The position numbers and the translations under genes were made by a program. Positions 1 to 8,141 of a stretch of 33,823 bases of DNA are shown here, in pieces. This stretch comes from Dehalococcoidia bacterium. Lineage in GTDB: Bacteria; Chloroflexota; Dehalococcoidia; Lucifugimonadales; UBA3495. The notes beneath the pieces are model-generated. The model worked only from the letters and a program-made list of their open reading frames with translations, did no database searches and was not told the DNA's origin. The stretch spans positions 1 through 33,823 of the forward strand of contig JAJEIA010000150.1 of the NCBI GenBank assembly GCA_022823505.1, read 5' to 3'. The first letter of the stretch is position 1. Each line of letters opens with the position of its first letter.

Positions 1-764
1 TTATCGTTGAAACCACCATTCGGCAGGAAGTAATCGCTGATTTCCGGGTCGCTGACTATTAGTCCGACGAGCCGAGGTGAGCCAAGATGGACATACACGC
101 CGTTGTCGAGACGGTGTGTTGGGTCTCGCTTCAAATGATCAAAGAGATCGGACGTTTCTGATATAGCAGTTACACGATATTTGCCCGAAATGTTTCGGTA
201 CAAATATGCCCATTGTCGCTGGAAAAGATGGCAATTATCGTACAGAATACGAACGCTATCGTACAAATGAAGTGCCGCCTCACCGGTAGTATAAGGCCTG
301 GTAGCACCATGACCGCGCGTCTTGTTACGAAGCGTTGCAAAAAGACGGAACCACCTTTTCATGTCAGATCGACGTGGTACCGCTTCGGCTTCTATTGCGA
401 GTGCGTCTAACGCACGTTTCAGAGCGGAAACGCAGTCGTGTTGCCATTCGCCTTCACTACAGTTTCTGGTGAGTTCCATTCGTTCAGGTTGTGCATCGTC
501 TATAAGGTATTGAGATGCTGGGCCAGACAGAGCGTCGTTCAATACGTCCGCCCAGTCGCCCAAACCATTGGAACGCACCAATTTGTGCTCTAACCTATAA
601 CGATGGCCGGTTACATCCTGTTCGATCCCCGATAACATGGCGAGCACAATGGTTTTGGATATCGCTTCGCCGAGGAGGAGCAGATCAAAAAAGTATGAGA
701 AATCCGAATCTTGTTTGCCTATTTCTGCCCGGTCGAACAACGTATCTATCAATTTAACGGACAT
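1..764 (-). CDS. Uncharacterised protein with HEPN-like motif, partial (runs off left edge)
   Basis: An open minus-strand frame runs from an ATG at 764 to the window edge with no stop (254 codons visible). A GAGG Shine-Dalgarno stretch lies 9 bases before the ATG. The visible protein is helical and begins MSVKLIDTLFDRAEIG. Residues 146-152 read RNKTRGH, followed by G. This fits the R-X(4-6)-H signature of HEPN RNase domains, including the usual polar Asn after the Arg. I do not recognise the full family, so the HEPN assignment is inference from one motif and helical context. The C-terminus lies outside the window and may carry another domain. Base composition is clearly lower in GC than dinB next door, with many ATA, TTG, AGG and CGT codons, which suggests horizontal acquisition. 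A HEPN protein of this kind could be a defence or toxin component, but no partner gene is visible. Confidence 0.7.
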   Translation of the reverse strand, partial: MSVKLIDTLFDRAEIGKQDSDFSYFFDLLLLGEAISKTIVLAMLSGIEQDVTGHRYRLEHKLVRSNGLGDWADVLNDALSGPASQYLIDDAQPERMELTRNCSEGEWQHDCVSALKRALDALAIEAEAVPRRSDMKRWFRLFATLRNKTRGHGATRPYTTGEAALHLYDSVRILYDNCHLFQRQWAYLYRNISGKYRVTAISETSDLFDHLKRDPTHRLDNGVYVHLGSPRLVGLIVSDPEISDYFLPNGGFND

Positions 765-1055
765 GGGATGCCTCGATGGTGGAGCTGGGATGGTGAGTTC
801 AGTTTGCGTCGGGGGCAACCTTCGGGCCGTGCGGCGCATTCGATGCGGATAGATTATTGCTCCAGGGCATCGGTCGTCAAGCGCGTCGATCGTCACTGGC
901 TAATGGGATTTACACCTACACGTCGACCGTTGCGAGCAGATCGTTTTTCAGGTCGTTCCATGACTTGGCACACCGCGACGGACTCACAACCCTTTTCCGC
1001 CGCCTCCGGAGGTAAAATTGGGCTATTCCACCAGCAATGCCCTGGTATTCGCCCA

Positions 1056-2168
1056 ATGCCCCCGCACCCCCGCCACATCATTCACGCCGACCTCGACGCC
1101 TTTTACGCCGCCGTGGAGCAGTTGGACAACCCCGAGCTGCGCGGCCTGCCCGTGCTGGTGGGCGGGAGGCCCGAGGGTCGCGGGGTGGTGGCCACGGCGT
1201 CCTATGAGGCGCGGCGGTTTGGCGTCCACTCGGCCATGCCCATGGCGACGGCCGTGCGCCAGTGTCCCGACGGCATCATCGTGCGGCCGCGCTTCGACCG
1301 CTACCGCGAGATGTCCGGCCAGATCATGGGCATCTTCCGCGACGTCACCCAGGTGATCCAGCCCGTGTCGCTGGACGAGGCCTACCTGGACGTCACCGAG
1401 GCCGCCGCCGAGCGTTCGCCCATCGCCATTGCCATCGACATCAAGGAGCGCGTCGCCGCCGAGACCGGCCTCACCGTGTCCGTGGGCCTGGGCACCGGCA
1501 AGACCGTCGCCAAGATCGCCTCTGACCTGCAGAAGCCCGACGGCCTGGTGGTCGTCCCCGTCGGCGGCGAGGCCGAGTTTCTCGCGCCCCTGGCCGTGGG
1601 CAAGCTGGTCGGGGTGGGTCCCAAGTCGGCGGCTCGGCTGCACGACGAGGGCGTCGAGACCATCGGCCAGCTGGCCGAGATGCCCGACGCCTGGTTCGCC
1701 CGCCACTTCGGCCGGCGCGGCGACAGCATCCGTGACCGCGCCCGGGGCATCGACATCGACCCGGTGCAGACCTCCCGCGAGGCCAAGTCAATGAGCGCCG
1801 AGACCACCTTCGCCGACGACCTGCCCGGCAACTCGGACGAGGAACGCGCCAACCTCCGGTCGATCATCGAGCGTCTGTCCGGCCGCGTCGCCGGCTCGCT
1901 GGCCAACAAGGGAATCATGGGCCGCACCGTGACCGTCAAGATGCGCCTGTCCGACTTCACCACCTTCACCCGCCAGACCACGTTGTCGTCGCCCACTGAC
2001 GAGGAAGCGGCCATCGTGTCCACCGCGTGGATGCTGCTGGACCGGGAGCTGGCCCCCGACCGGGCCTTCCGCCTGCTGGGGGTGGGCGTCTCCGGCTTCA
2101 CCCAAAAAGACGGCCCCGACGACGCAACGCCGGAGCCTGTGGTCACCCAGCAGCGGTTGATTTTGTAG
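1056..2168 (+). CDS. dinB: DNA polymerase IV (Y-family translesion polymerase)
   Basis: This is a 370-residue Y-family DNA polymerase, the usual DinB length. The palm begins HIIHADLDAFYAAVE, with catalytic Asp12. The second metal-site motif SLDEAYLDV places Asp107 and Glu108. A helix-hairpin-helix follows (GVGPKSAARL...), then the little-finger domain. The C-terminus ends QQRLIL, resembling a beta-clamp-binding peptide. It copies damaged templates with low fidelity and acts on stalled replisomes. I chose the ATG at 1056 because homology starts there. The open frame extends upstream to 711, but that sequence is not DinB-like. A strong GGAGGT at 1008-1013 sits 42 bases upstream, too far for this ATG, so a rare start such as ATT at 1017 cannot be excluded. 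The 290 bases between this gene and the divergent left-edge gene contain no other gene I can support. Confidence 0.95.
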   Translation: MPPHPRHIIHADLDAFYAAVEQLDNPELRGLPVLVGGRPEGRGVVATASYEARRFGVHSAMPMATAVRQCPDGIIVRPRFDRYREMSGQIMGIFRDVTQVIQPVSLDEAYLDVTEAAAERSPIAIAIDIKERVAAETGLTVSVGLGTGKTVAKIASDLQKPDGLVVVPVGGEAEFLAPLAVGKLVGVGPKSAARLHDEGVETIGQLAEMPDAWFARHFGRRGDSIRDRARGIDIDPVQTSREAKSMSAETTFADDLPGNSDEERANLRSIIERLSGRVAGSLANKGIMGRTVTVKMRLSDFTTFTRQTTLSSPTDEEAAIVSTAWMLLDRELAPDRAFRLLGVGVSGFTQKDGPDDATPEPVVTQQRLIL

Positions 2169-2212
2169 GATGCGCCGCCGGCTATCACCCGAAATTACGG
2201 CCAAACGTCGAT

Positions 2213-2667
2213 CTATTCAGACGTTGCATTGCCCGGCCGTTCGGCCTGTTCCCGCTGTTTCAAAATTTCCCGCAACTCGGCGGTGGTCAAACGCTGCGCA
2301 AAGATCCTGGCCGCTTTGGGAGAAAGTCGCCGCGCTATCCCTTCGGACCAAGCCTCCGCCGACTTAGCGATTAATCCCATGAGTCCTCCTTTGACGTTGG
2401 GCCACACGATAAGCCAGACCTGCGCCGTCAGGATGGCCATGCCGATGCTGAATCCCTGATCGAACGGACTTTCACCCAGCAATTCTATAGCTATCAGTTC
2501 TAGTTCAGTGAAGCTGTGATCCAGCACGTCCGTTAGAATCACGCGACCTGCCCAAAAGCCAGCCCACATCAAGCAGATGCTCGCTCTCGTCAGAACGGCG
2601 AAAGTAACTCCGCCGACTTCCGCAATGATCGAATCGTCGTTTCTAGCTCCCTGATTCGTTCTAGCAT
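2213..2667 (-). pseudogene. Two-helix membrane protein gene with an apparent -1 frameshift
   Basis: The long downstream part (stop at 2213) encodes a protein with two hydrophobic segments, around FAVLTRASICLMWAGFWAGRVI and FSIGMAILTAQVWLIVWP. A basic tail ends in an amphipathic stretch (RLTTAELREILKQREQAE). Its frame has no ATG, GTG or TTG before 2572, which would cut the first membrane helix in half, although the frame stays open back to 2687. In the neighbouring frame an ATG at 2667 starts a coiled-coil-like peptide, MLERIRELETTIRSLRKSAE, that stops at 2590. Joining the two by a one-base shift near 2600 gives a coherent protein of about 150 residues: coiled coil, TM helix, TM helix, basic tail. 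I read this as one gene with a single-base deletion or a sequencing error. If it is not frameshifted, the product starts at 2572 or 2569. No family is recognised. Confidence 0.5.
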
Positions 2668-2808
2668 TGTTTCTGAAATGCCCGAGCTATCTGGCCGACA
2701 TCGGTATCGAGTTTCGTCAACTTACCGGGTTCTGTGCGTGTCGGGGGCCTGTTCGTCGACGCCGGGCGTGACGCGATCTCCACGCCGCGCCCGGCCCTTG
2801 GCGACCAC

Positions 2809-3882
2809 CTACCCCTGGAACGTCCCGGTCACCGGCTGGTGCCCCGCGTTCTCCTCGTAGGGCTCCTCGCGGTACAGCGCCATCTGCTTCATGATGGGGA
2901 TGTCCTGGATGGAGAACAGGACGACCTCATCGTCCGTGTCGTTGGCGTGCTCGTGCCAGACCCACGGCGGCACCACGAAGAAGTCGCCCTCGGTCCAGTC
3001 GAACCGCGTGCCGTCGATGACGCTGTGGCCCTGCCCCTTGTACACCTGGTACACCGCGCAGCTGGTCTGGCGGTGCGCCCGCGTGGCCACGCCCGGCCGG
3101 ATCATCTGCGCCCAGCAGGTCATGGTCTTGAGCACCGGGCCGCCGGTCATGGGGTCGCTGAACTCCATCGCGACGTCGTCGAAGGGGCTGGCGTCCACCC
3201 GAGCCAACTGCTGCAGCGCCTCGTGGGTCTTATCCCACTTGTAGTGCCACAGCGCCGAGTAGGGCGCGCCCGGTTCCTCCCAAGCCGGCCGCAGCGCGCC
3301 GGACGCGAACTTGCGCTCCGATTCGGCCACGCCGACGATGGGCTGCTGGTCCTCAGGGTAGGCCTCGTAGAAGTTGGCCCGCAGGTAGCGCACCAGCGGC
3401 ACGTCCAGCCCGTCCAGCCAGACCATCGGCTCGTCGCCCTCGTTGTTGTGGTCGTGCCACGTCCACGACGGCGTCAACACCAGGTCGCCGGGCTCCATGT
3501 AGCACTTGTCGCCCTCCACGGTGGTGTAGGCGCCCGTGCCCTTCAGCACCCACCGGATGGCCGTGGGCGTATGGCGATGGGCCGGGGCGTTCTCGCCGGG
3601 CAGCAGCAGTTGCAGCGCCGCCGTGATGGTGTGGGTCGTGCCCCGATCCAGCCCGGGGGTCGCCAGCCGCAGGGTGCGCCGCTCCACGTCCCGGTCCGGC
3701 GTCACCAGCTCGCCGCTCTTCATCACCAGCGGCTCGACTTCCTTCCACCGCCACAGGTAGGGCTCCATCTCCGGCAGCGGCTGGCCCTCGCCCTGCAGCC
3801 ACCCCGGCTTGACCTGGATCCGGCCGGCGGTCTCGTAATACTGTTGCTCCTCCTGCGTGTTCAACCGTTCCGTTGTCGCCAT
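2809..3882 (-). CDS. Bicupin protein of the gentisate 1,2-dioxygenase family
   Basis: This is a 357-residue protein with two cupin barrels, the length and layout of gentisate 1,2-dioxygenase and 1-hydroxy-2-naphthoate dioxygenase. Those are Fe(II) ring-cleaving enzymes that open gentisate to maleylpyruvate. Cupin 1 keeps a full metal site: His102 and His104 (AHRH) and His143 (TPSWTWHDH), in wording close to gentisate dioxygenases. Cupin 2 has His270 (AHRQT), His310 and His312 (PPWVWHEH). The second His of its first motif is Gln272, so its metal site looks altered. The start at 3882 has AGGAGGT 7 bases upstream. A TACAAT -10 element lies at 3924-3929 on this strand. The divergent neighbour is a CMD-family protein, which fits an aromatic-degradation role. 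The exact substrate is inferred, since no isomerase or hydrolase for maleylpyruvate is visible nearby. Confidence 0.8.
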   Translation of the reverse strand: MATTERLNTQEEQQYYETAGRIQVKPGWLQGEGQPLPEMEPYLWRWKEVEPLVMKSGELVTPDRDVERRTLRLATPGLDRGTTHTITAALQLLLPGENAPAHRHTPTAIRWVLKGTGAYTTVEGDKCYMEPGDLVLTPSWTWHDHNNEGDEPMVWLDGLDVPLVRYLRANFYEAYPEDQQPIVGVAESERKFASGALRPAWEEPGAPYSALWHYKWDKTHEALQQLARVDASPFDDVAMEFSDPMTGGPVLKTMTCWAQMIRPGVATRAHRQTSCAVYQVYKGQGHSVIDGTRFDWTEGDFFVVPPWVWHEHANDTDDEVVLFSIQDIPIMKQMALYREEPYEENAGHQPVTGTFQG

Positions 3883-3923
3883 GCTGCCACCTCCTGCGCT
3901 CGGTCTCTCGTCTCGTTGGCAAG

Positions 3924-3929
3924 ATTGTA
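3924..3929 (-). promoter_or_regulatory. -10-like element for the bicupin gene
   Basis: TACAAT on the minus strand, about 41 bases before the bicupin start codon. No convincing -35 box is seen. The bicupin and CMD genes diverge here, and the opposite strand has its own -10 element at 3989-3994. Confidence 0.4.
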
Positions 3930-3985
3930 ATCGGGTTGCGGTCGCCTGTCATTCCGCCGTGGGCGAGAATCCGCGCGAAGGGCGG

Positions 3986-3994
3986 TGATACAAT
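3986..3994 (+). promoter_or_regulatory. Extended -10 promoter element (TGATACAAT) for the CMD-family gene
   Basis: TG-A-TACAAT matches the extended -10 form TGnTAnAAT and lies 42 bases before the ATG at 4037. The same signature precedes several other genes in the window. No clear -35 hexamer is seen. Confidence 0.45.
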
Positions 3995-4036
3995 CGACTA
4001 GAGACCCTAAATCCCTTTCCCAAGTCGAGGAGAATC

Positions 4037-4597
4037 ATGGCCAGACTGCCCGTAGTAACTCGAGACATGGTGCCCGCGGAATTCCACGACGCCTTCGACG
4101 AGCTCACCAGACCCACCGGAGGCACCATCACCGGCGGCCCCTATTCCATCGCGATCAACAGTCCCGAAATGGCGCGACGGCGCAGCAGCCTGACCGGCTA
4201 CCTGCGCTTCGAGAGCACCTTCTCCAAGCGCATCCAGGAGCTGGCGATCCTGGTCACGGCGCGCAACTTCGACTGTCCCTACATCTGGAACGCCCACGCT
4301 CCCGCCGGCCGCCGGGAGGGCCTCAGCGACGCCCTGGTGGATTCAATCCGCGACCGGCAGCCCCTGCCCAGGATGGCCGCGGACGAACAGGCCATCGTCA
4401 ACTTCTGCAACGAGTTCTACGCCAACCACCGCGTCTCGGCGTCCACCTTCCAGATCGCCCTGGAGCAGTTCGGCGCCCAGCACCTGGTGGAGATCACCGC
4501 GCTGATGGGCAACTACGCCCAGACCGCCTTCTTCCTCAACGCCTTCGAAGTCGAGCTCCCCGCGGACCGCACCGAGCCCGTTCTGCCCGTGTCCTAG
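4037..4597 (+). CDS. Carboxymuconolactone decarboxylase (CMD/AhpD-like) family protein
   Basis: This 186-residue all-helical protein has the CMD signature region ELAILVTARNFDCPYIWNAH at residues 68-87. Proteins of this fold include gamma-carboxymuconolactone decarboxylase (beta-ketoadipate pathway) and AhpD peroxidase-reducing partners. AhpD needs a CxxC pair. Here only Cys80 is present, spaced seven residues from His87, so a thiol-disulfide AhpD role is unlikely and a lyase-like or unknown role is more probable. The start has a GAGGAG Shine-Dalgarno 6 bases upstream. The gene diverges from the gentisate-dioxygenase-like bicupin and is followed at 78 bases by an SDR, which fits a catabolic context. 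Substrate unknown. Confidence 0.8.
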   Translation: MARLPVVTRDMVPAEFHDAFDELTRPTGGTITGGPYSIAINSPEMARRRSSLTGYLRFESTFSKRIQELAILVTARNFDCPYIWNAHAPAGRREGLSDALVDSIRDRQPLPRMAADEQAIVNFCNEFYANHRVSASTFQIALEQFGAQHLVEITALMGNYAQTAFFLNAFEVELPADRTEPVLPVS

Positions 4598-4605
4598 ACC
4601 GGTTG

Positions 4606-4636
4606 GTCATCGCGGGCGCAGCGCGGCAATCTCGTC
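4606..4636 (+). repeat. Diverged half-copy of the GTCATTGCGAGCG-type interspersed repeat
   Basis: The sequence begins GTCATCGCGGGCGCAGCGCG and continues GCAATCTCGTC. It aligns base for base, with a few substitutions, to the left arm of the palindromic repeat at 24876 (GTCATTGCGAGCGAAGCGTG then GCAATCTCGTC). Only the left arm is clear here. It sits in the short gap between the CMD and SDR genes. Confidence 0.5.
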
Positions 4637-4674
4637 ACCGACGCGTGCGGTCGCGCTGACCCGGCCGGTTCGCG

Positions 4675-5544
4675 ATGCGCGTCCTCGTCATCGGCGGCAG
4701 CGGCTTCATCGGCCGCTACGTGTCCCGGCGTCTCGTGGCGTCGGGACACACCGTTGTCAGCACCTTCAACTCCCGCCCGCCGGTGGATGACGGCGCGACC
4801 TGGCGCCAGGTGGAAATCACCGATCCGGCCGGGCTGGACGCGCTCTTCGCGTTGGCGCGACCCGACGTCGTGGCGCACCTGGCCGCCATGGCCGACGTCG
4901 GCACGGCGGAGCGCAACCCCGAAGCCGCCACCGCCGTCAACGCGACTGCCACCCAGGCCATCGCCCGGCTGTCGGAACGCCACGGGGCCCGGCTGGTTTT
5001 CGTCTCCACCGAGTACGTATTCGATGGCCAGAGCGGCCCGTACGCTGAGGTCGATACGCCGGCGCCAAACACCCAGTACGGCCGCACCAAGCTCCAGGGT
5101 GAGCAGGCCGTGGCGGCGATCGCCTCGCGCTGGGCAGTCCTGCGCACCAGCATCGTCTACGGCTGGCCGGCGCCGGGGCGCCGCAATTTCGTACCCATGC
5201 TGGTGGAGCGCCTGCGCGACGGCGAACCGTACCACGGACCGACCAACGTCCATCGTTCGCCCGTGTACGTTGAACACCTGGTGGACGGCATCGTCCGTAT
5301 CGCCGAAGCGGACCACGCGGGCATCTTCCATGTGGCCGGCGCGGACTGGGTGACGATGTACGATTTCGCGGTTGCCGTCGCCGAGGCGTTCGGGTTGGAC
5401 ACGAACCTGGTGATCCCGGACCGTTCCACCGCGCGAGACCGCCTGGGCCTGGACAGTCGGCGTTCCATGGCCGCCCTGCGCCTGCATCATCCAGGGCTGG
5501 CCGACGGCCTGGCGGCCATGCGGTCTGCCGCGCCGGCTGGATGA
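4675..5544 (+). CDS. RmlD-like NAD(P)-dependent sugar-nucleotide reductase (extended SDR)
   Basis: This 289-residue extended SDR resembles dTDP-4-dehydrorhamnose reductase (RmlD/RfbD) and the MAT2B-like branch. The N-terminal Rossmann motif is GGSGFIG (Gly7, Gly10, Gly13). Residues 110-118 read VSTEYVFDG, a hallmark of the RmlD group. The catalytic Tyr135 and Lys139 are in QYGRTK. It likely reduces a 4-keto sugar nucleotide in the cytoplasm or acts as a related regulatory or epimerase protein. No rmlA, rmlB or rmlC gene is in the window, so a rhamnose pathway role is not shown. The ATG at 4675 has no good Shine-Dalgarno. It is convergent with the MFS gene, with only 19 bases between the stops. 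Confidence 0.8.
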   Translation: MRVLVIGGSGFIGRYVSRRLVASGHTVVSTFNSRPPVDDGATWRQVEITDPAGLDALFALARPDVVAHLAAMADVGTAERNPEAATAVNATATQAIARLSERHGARLVFVSTEYVFDGQSGPYAEVDTPAPNTQYGRTKLQGEQAVAAIASRWAVLRTSIVYGWPAPGRRNFVPMLVERLRDGEPYHGPTNVHRSPVYVEHLVDGIVRIAEADHAGIFHVAGADWVTMYDFAVAVAEAFGLDTNLVIPDRSTARDRLGLDSRRSMAALRLHHPGLADGLAAMRSAAPAG

Positions 5545-5563
5545 CGCGCAGCGCGATTGCCGG

Positions 5564-6799
5564 TTACGCTCGCGGACGCTGGGACGCCACCAGCAGGATG
5601 GCGGCGAAAACGGCCACCAACGCCAGCGCCAGGAACGCGCCCTGGTAGCTGCCCGTCCGGTCGTACACCACGGCCGACGCCAGCGGGCCTACGGCGAACC
5701 CGACCACCTGGGCCGCCCGGCTCACGCCGAAGACACTGCCCAACGACCCTCTCCCGTAGTAGACGGCCCACAGTATCGGCGCCAGCGTGTTGATTCCCGT
5801 GCCCACGATGCCCTGGAGCACGGCGAACAGGTAGGTCTGCGGAAGATTGTCGGCTGTCATCAGCACCCACATGCTCGCCGCGGCCAGCAGGTACGCCAGG
5901 ACGAGCAGCAGTTTGGGCGAGGCCCGCTCCGCCAGCAGTCCGAACGCCAGCGCCGCCAGCGCTCCCGAAATCGACATCACGCTTATCGCCGCCACCGCCG
6001 CGCCGGCGCTCAGGCCCTGCTGCGTCAGGTGCGGCACCAGGTGCAGCCCGATCCCCGAAGTGGCGGTTGACACCAAAAACAGGGAGAACAGGATCAACCA
6101 AAAGGATGCAGTCCTGACTATGACTCCCAGCCCGATAGCCGGCTCATCGGCGGCCAGTTCGGCCCGTTCGGCCGGGTCAGGATCACCATCGCCGTCCATC
6201 CGCAGGCCCATGTCCTCGGGCTGCCGGCGCACCAGCAGCAGCGCCGGAATCGTGCCCACCACCAGCATCGAGCCGGCCAGCATCACCCACGCGGCGCGCC
6301 AGTCCCACAGCGAGATGACCAGTTGCACCAGCGGCGCCATCACGATGACGCCGCCCGCGTTTCCCAGCATCACCAATCCCGTGGCCCGGCCCCGGTAGCG
6401 CGCAAACCACTTCCCCGCCGTCACCGACGCGCTCACCTGGATCAGCCCCTGGTCGGCGATGCGCACGGCGGTGAACGCCACGTAGAATGCCGCCAGCACC
6501 TGCGCGTTGGCCAGATACAGGCATCCGGCCACGACGATCAGCCCGCCGGCCACCAGCGTCACCCGCGCGCCGAAACGGTCAACGGCCCGGCCGGTGAACG
6601 GGGCCAATGCCGCGCCCAGCACGGCGCCCAGGCTGGTGGCGCCGGCCACCTCGGTGCGGTTCCAGCCGAACTCCTGGCTCATGGGGACCACGAACACCGT
6701 CAGGATGCTGATGGCCGTCGCCGCGTTGGCAAAGGACATGCCCGACGCGGCGGCGACCACACACCAACCGTAGTAGATCCTTCTGGGCAAGATGTTCAT
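5564..6799 (-). CDS. MFS transporter, monocarboxylate/oxalate-carrier-like
   Basis: This is a 411-residue protein with about 12 hydrophobic segments and a charged central loop (around DGDGDPDPAERAEL) between helices 6 and 7, the standard major facilitator layout. The N-terminal region (RIYYGWCVVAAASGMSFANA, then LTVFVVPMSQEFGW) resembles the MCT/OFA group that carries organic anions such as oxalate, formate or monocarboxylates. I chose ATG 6799. A GTG at 6817 in the same frame is the alternative. It diverges from an amidohydrolase gene across 177 bases, so the carrier may import that enzyme's substrate (inference). It is a paralogue of the MFS gene at 13775-15091. Confidence 0.85.
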   Translation of the reverse strand: MNILPRRIYYGWCVVAAASGMSFANAATAISILTVFVVPMSQEFGWNRTEVAGATSLGAVLGAALAPFTGRAVDRFGARVTLVAGGLIVVAGCLYLANAQVLAAFYVAFTAVRIADQGLIQVSASVTAGKWFARYRGRATGLVMLGNAGGVIVMAPLVQLVISLWDWRAAWVMLAGSMLVVGTIPALLLVRRQPEDMGLRMDGDGDPDPAERAELAADEPAIGLGVIVRTASFWLILFSLFLVSTATSGIGLHLVPHLTQQGLSAGAAVAAISVMSISGALAALAFGLLAERASPKLLLVLAYLLAAASMWVLMTADNLPQTYLFAVLQGIVGTGINTLAPILWAVYYGRGSLGSVFGVSRAAQVVGFAVGPLASAVVYDRTGSYQGAFLALALVAVFAAILLVASQRPRA

Positions 6800-6886
6800 G
6801 CGTCGAGATGCCGCCACAACGATTCCGGCTGCACAAACTCCCCGTTGCGCCCTGTCGCCGAACCGTCCAGCCGCCTGGACCCCCTA

Positions 6887-6895
6887 TGATATGAT
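6887..6895 (+). promoter_or_regulatory. Extended -10 promoter element (TGATATGAT)
   Basis: TG-A-TATGAT lies 81 bases before the amidohydrolase ATG, in the gap between the divergent MFS and amidohydrolase genes. No matching -35 is obvious. Confidence 0.35.
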
Positions 6896-6976
6896 TTGCG
6901 CGCGGGCGGGCTGCCGACGAACTTCGCCGCCCCTGCCATCGTAGTCCCATGCACGCCCAATAAACGGAGGCTGATT

Positions 6977-8002
6977 ATGCCCTTTGGAGGCAATGACTGG
7001 CACGCGCTCCGACAGGAAGAACCGTTGGAGCCCGAGATCCCCATCTGCGACCCACACCATCACTTCTGGGACTTTCGCACCAAGCGGATCCCCTACCAGC
7101 GCTACCTGCTCCACGAGCTCGCCGCGGACATGAACAGCGGGCACAACGTGACCTCCACCGTCTTCGTGGAGGCTCGCTCCATGTACCGCACCACCGGCCC
7201 CGAGGAGATGCGTCCGGTGGGCGAGGTCGAGTTCGTTCAGGGCCTGGCCGCCGCCTCGGCCAGCGGATTATACGGCCCAGGCCGGGCGGCGGCATCCATC
7301 GTCGGCCACGCCAACCTGAACCTGGGCGACGGCGTCAAGCCGGTGCTGGAGGCCCTCCAGGCGGCCAGCCCCAACCGGTTCCGCGGCATTCGCCACTCGG
7401 TGACCTGGGACCCGCATCCCGAGGTCGAGAACACCGCCGCCCATAACATGCCCAACCAGATGTCCAGCGACAACTTCCGCGCCGGCGCCCGCGTCCTGGC
7501 CAGCATGGGCCTGACGCTGGAAGGCTGGATGTACTTCCCCCAGATGTTCGAGCTGGCCGAGTTCGCCAAGGCCGTGCCCGACCTGACCATCATCCTGAAC
7601 CACATCGGAGGCCTGCTCCGGGTCGGCCCCTACTCCAACAGCGAGGAGACGCTGGCGACCTGGCGCCAGGGCATCGCGGCGGCGGCCGAGTGCCCCAACG
7701 TGGTGATCAAGCTGGGCGGCATCGGCATGCCCCGCACCGGCTTCGACTGGCACGAGCGGGACGTGCCGGCAAGTTCGGAGGAACTGGCCAACGACATGGC
7801 GCCGCTGGTCAACTACTGCATCGAGCAGTTCGGCCCGGACCGCTGCATGTTCGAGAGCAACTTCCCGGTGGACAAAGTCTCCTACTCGTACAACGTCATG
7901 TACAACGCCTTCAAGCGCCTCTCGAAGGAATACTCGCCCACCGAGCGGGCCGCCATGTTCCACGACACCGCCGTGCGGGTGTACAGCGTGGACGAAAGCT
8001 GA
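6977..8002 (+). CDS. Amidohydrolase_2 family metal-dependent hydrolase/decarboxylase
   Basis: This 341-residue TIM-barrel protein belongs to the Amidohydrolase_2 group (PF04909 type), which includes dicarboxylate lactonases and ACMSD-like decarboxylases. The first-strand motif CDPHHHFWDFR (His27-His29) gives the metal-binding H-x-H. A later His is in ILNHIGG, and the closing region reads MFESNFPVDK, where the family usually has the catalytic Asp of a GSDFP-like motif. The start is ATG 6977, with ACGGAGG 6 bases upstream. The frame is open back to 6896 but lacks similarity there. The likely role is hydrolysis of a lactone or decarboxylation in aromatic breakdown; the substrate is not determinable. 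A terminator-like hairpin follows at 8034. Confidence 0.85.
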   Translation: MPFGGNDWHALRQEEPLEPEIPICDPHHHFWDFRTKRIPYQRYLLHELAADMNSGHNVTSTVFVEARSMYRTTGPEEMRPVGEVEFVQGLAAASASGLYGPGRAAASIVGHANLNLGDGVKPVLEALQAASPNRFRGIRHSVTWDPHPEVENTAAHNMPNQMSSDNFRAGARVLASMGLTLEGWMYFPQMFELAEFAKAVPDLTIILNHIGGLLRVGPYSNSEETLATWRQGIAAAAECPNVVIKLGGIGMPRTGFDWHERDVPASSEELANDMAPLVNYCIEQFGPDRCMFESNFPVDKVSYSYNVMYNAFKRLSKEYSPTERAAMFHDTAVRVYSVDES

Positions 8003-8033
8003 GCAATAATTGTCAAATGGGGCACGATACGTG

Positions 8034-8078
8034 GGCTGGGGCGACCGCAAAGGCTGCCCCAGCCTATGCTATTATTTT
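8034..8078 (+). terminator. Rho-independent-like terminator after the amidohydrolase
   Basis: A 9-bp perfect stem, GGCTGGGGC (8034-8042) with GCCCCAGCC (8056-8064), has a 13-base loop and is followed by an AT-rich run ending in TTTT. The same AT-rich stretch holds a -10-like element for the next gene. Confidence 0.6.
8067..8075 (+). promoter_or_regulatory. Extended -10 promoter element (TGCTATTAT)
   Basis: TG-C-TATTAT lies 66 bases before the start of the exported-protein gene at 8142. An imperfect inverted repeat (TTCGGGCT at 8077-8084, AGCCTGAA at 8098-8105) follows immediately, in what would be the 5' end of the transcript. Confidence 0.4.
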
Positions 8079-8141
8079 CGGGCTGACATTCTAAAATAGC
8101 CTGAAAGAGGATAAACAATCGGGCAACGGAGGATACAGATC

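Noticed and set aside
711-1055. The dinB frame is open upstream to 711, suggesting a DinB with about 115 extra N-terminal residues.
   Set aside because: The extra residues show no polymerase similarity, the region overlaps the start of the opposite-strand left-edge gene, and standard DinB begins at the MPPHPRHIIHADLDAF start.
2734-3930. A 398-codon plus-strand frame over the bicupin gene.
   Set aside because: Shadow of the bicupin; composition dominated by His, Arg, Val, Leu and Pro without motifs.
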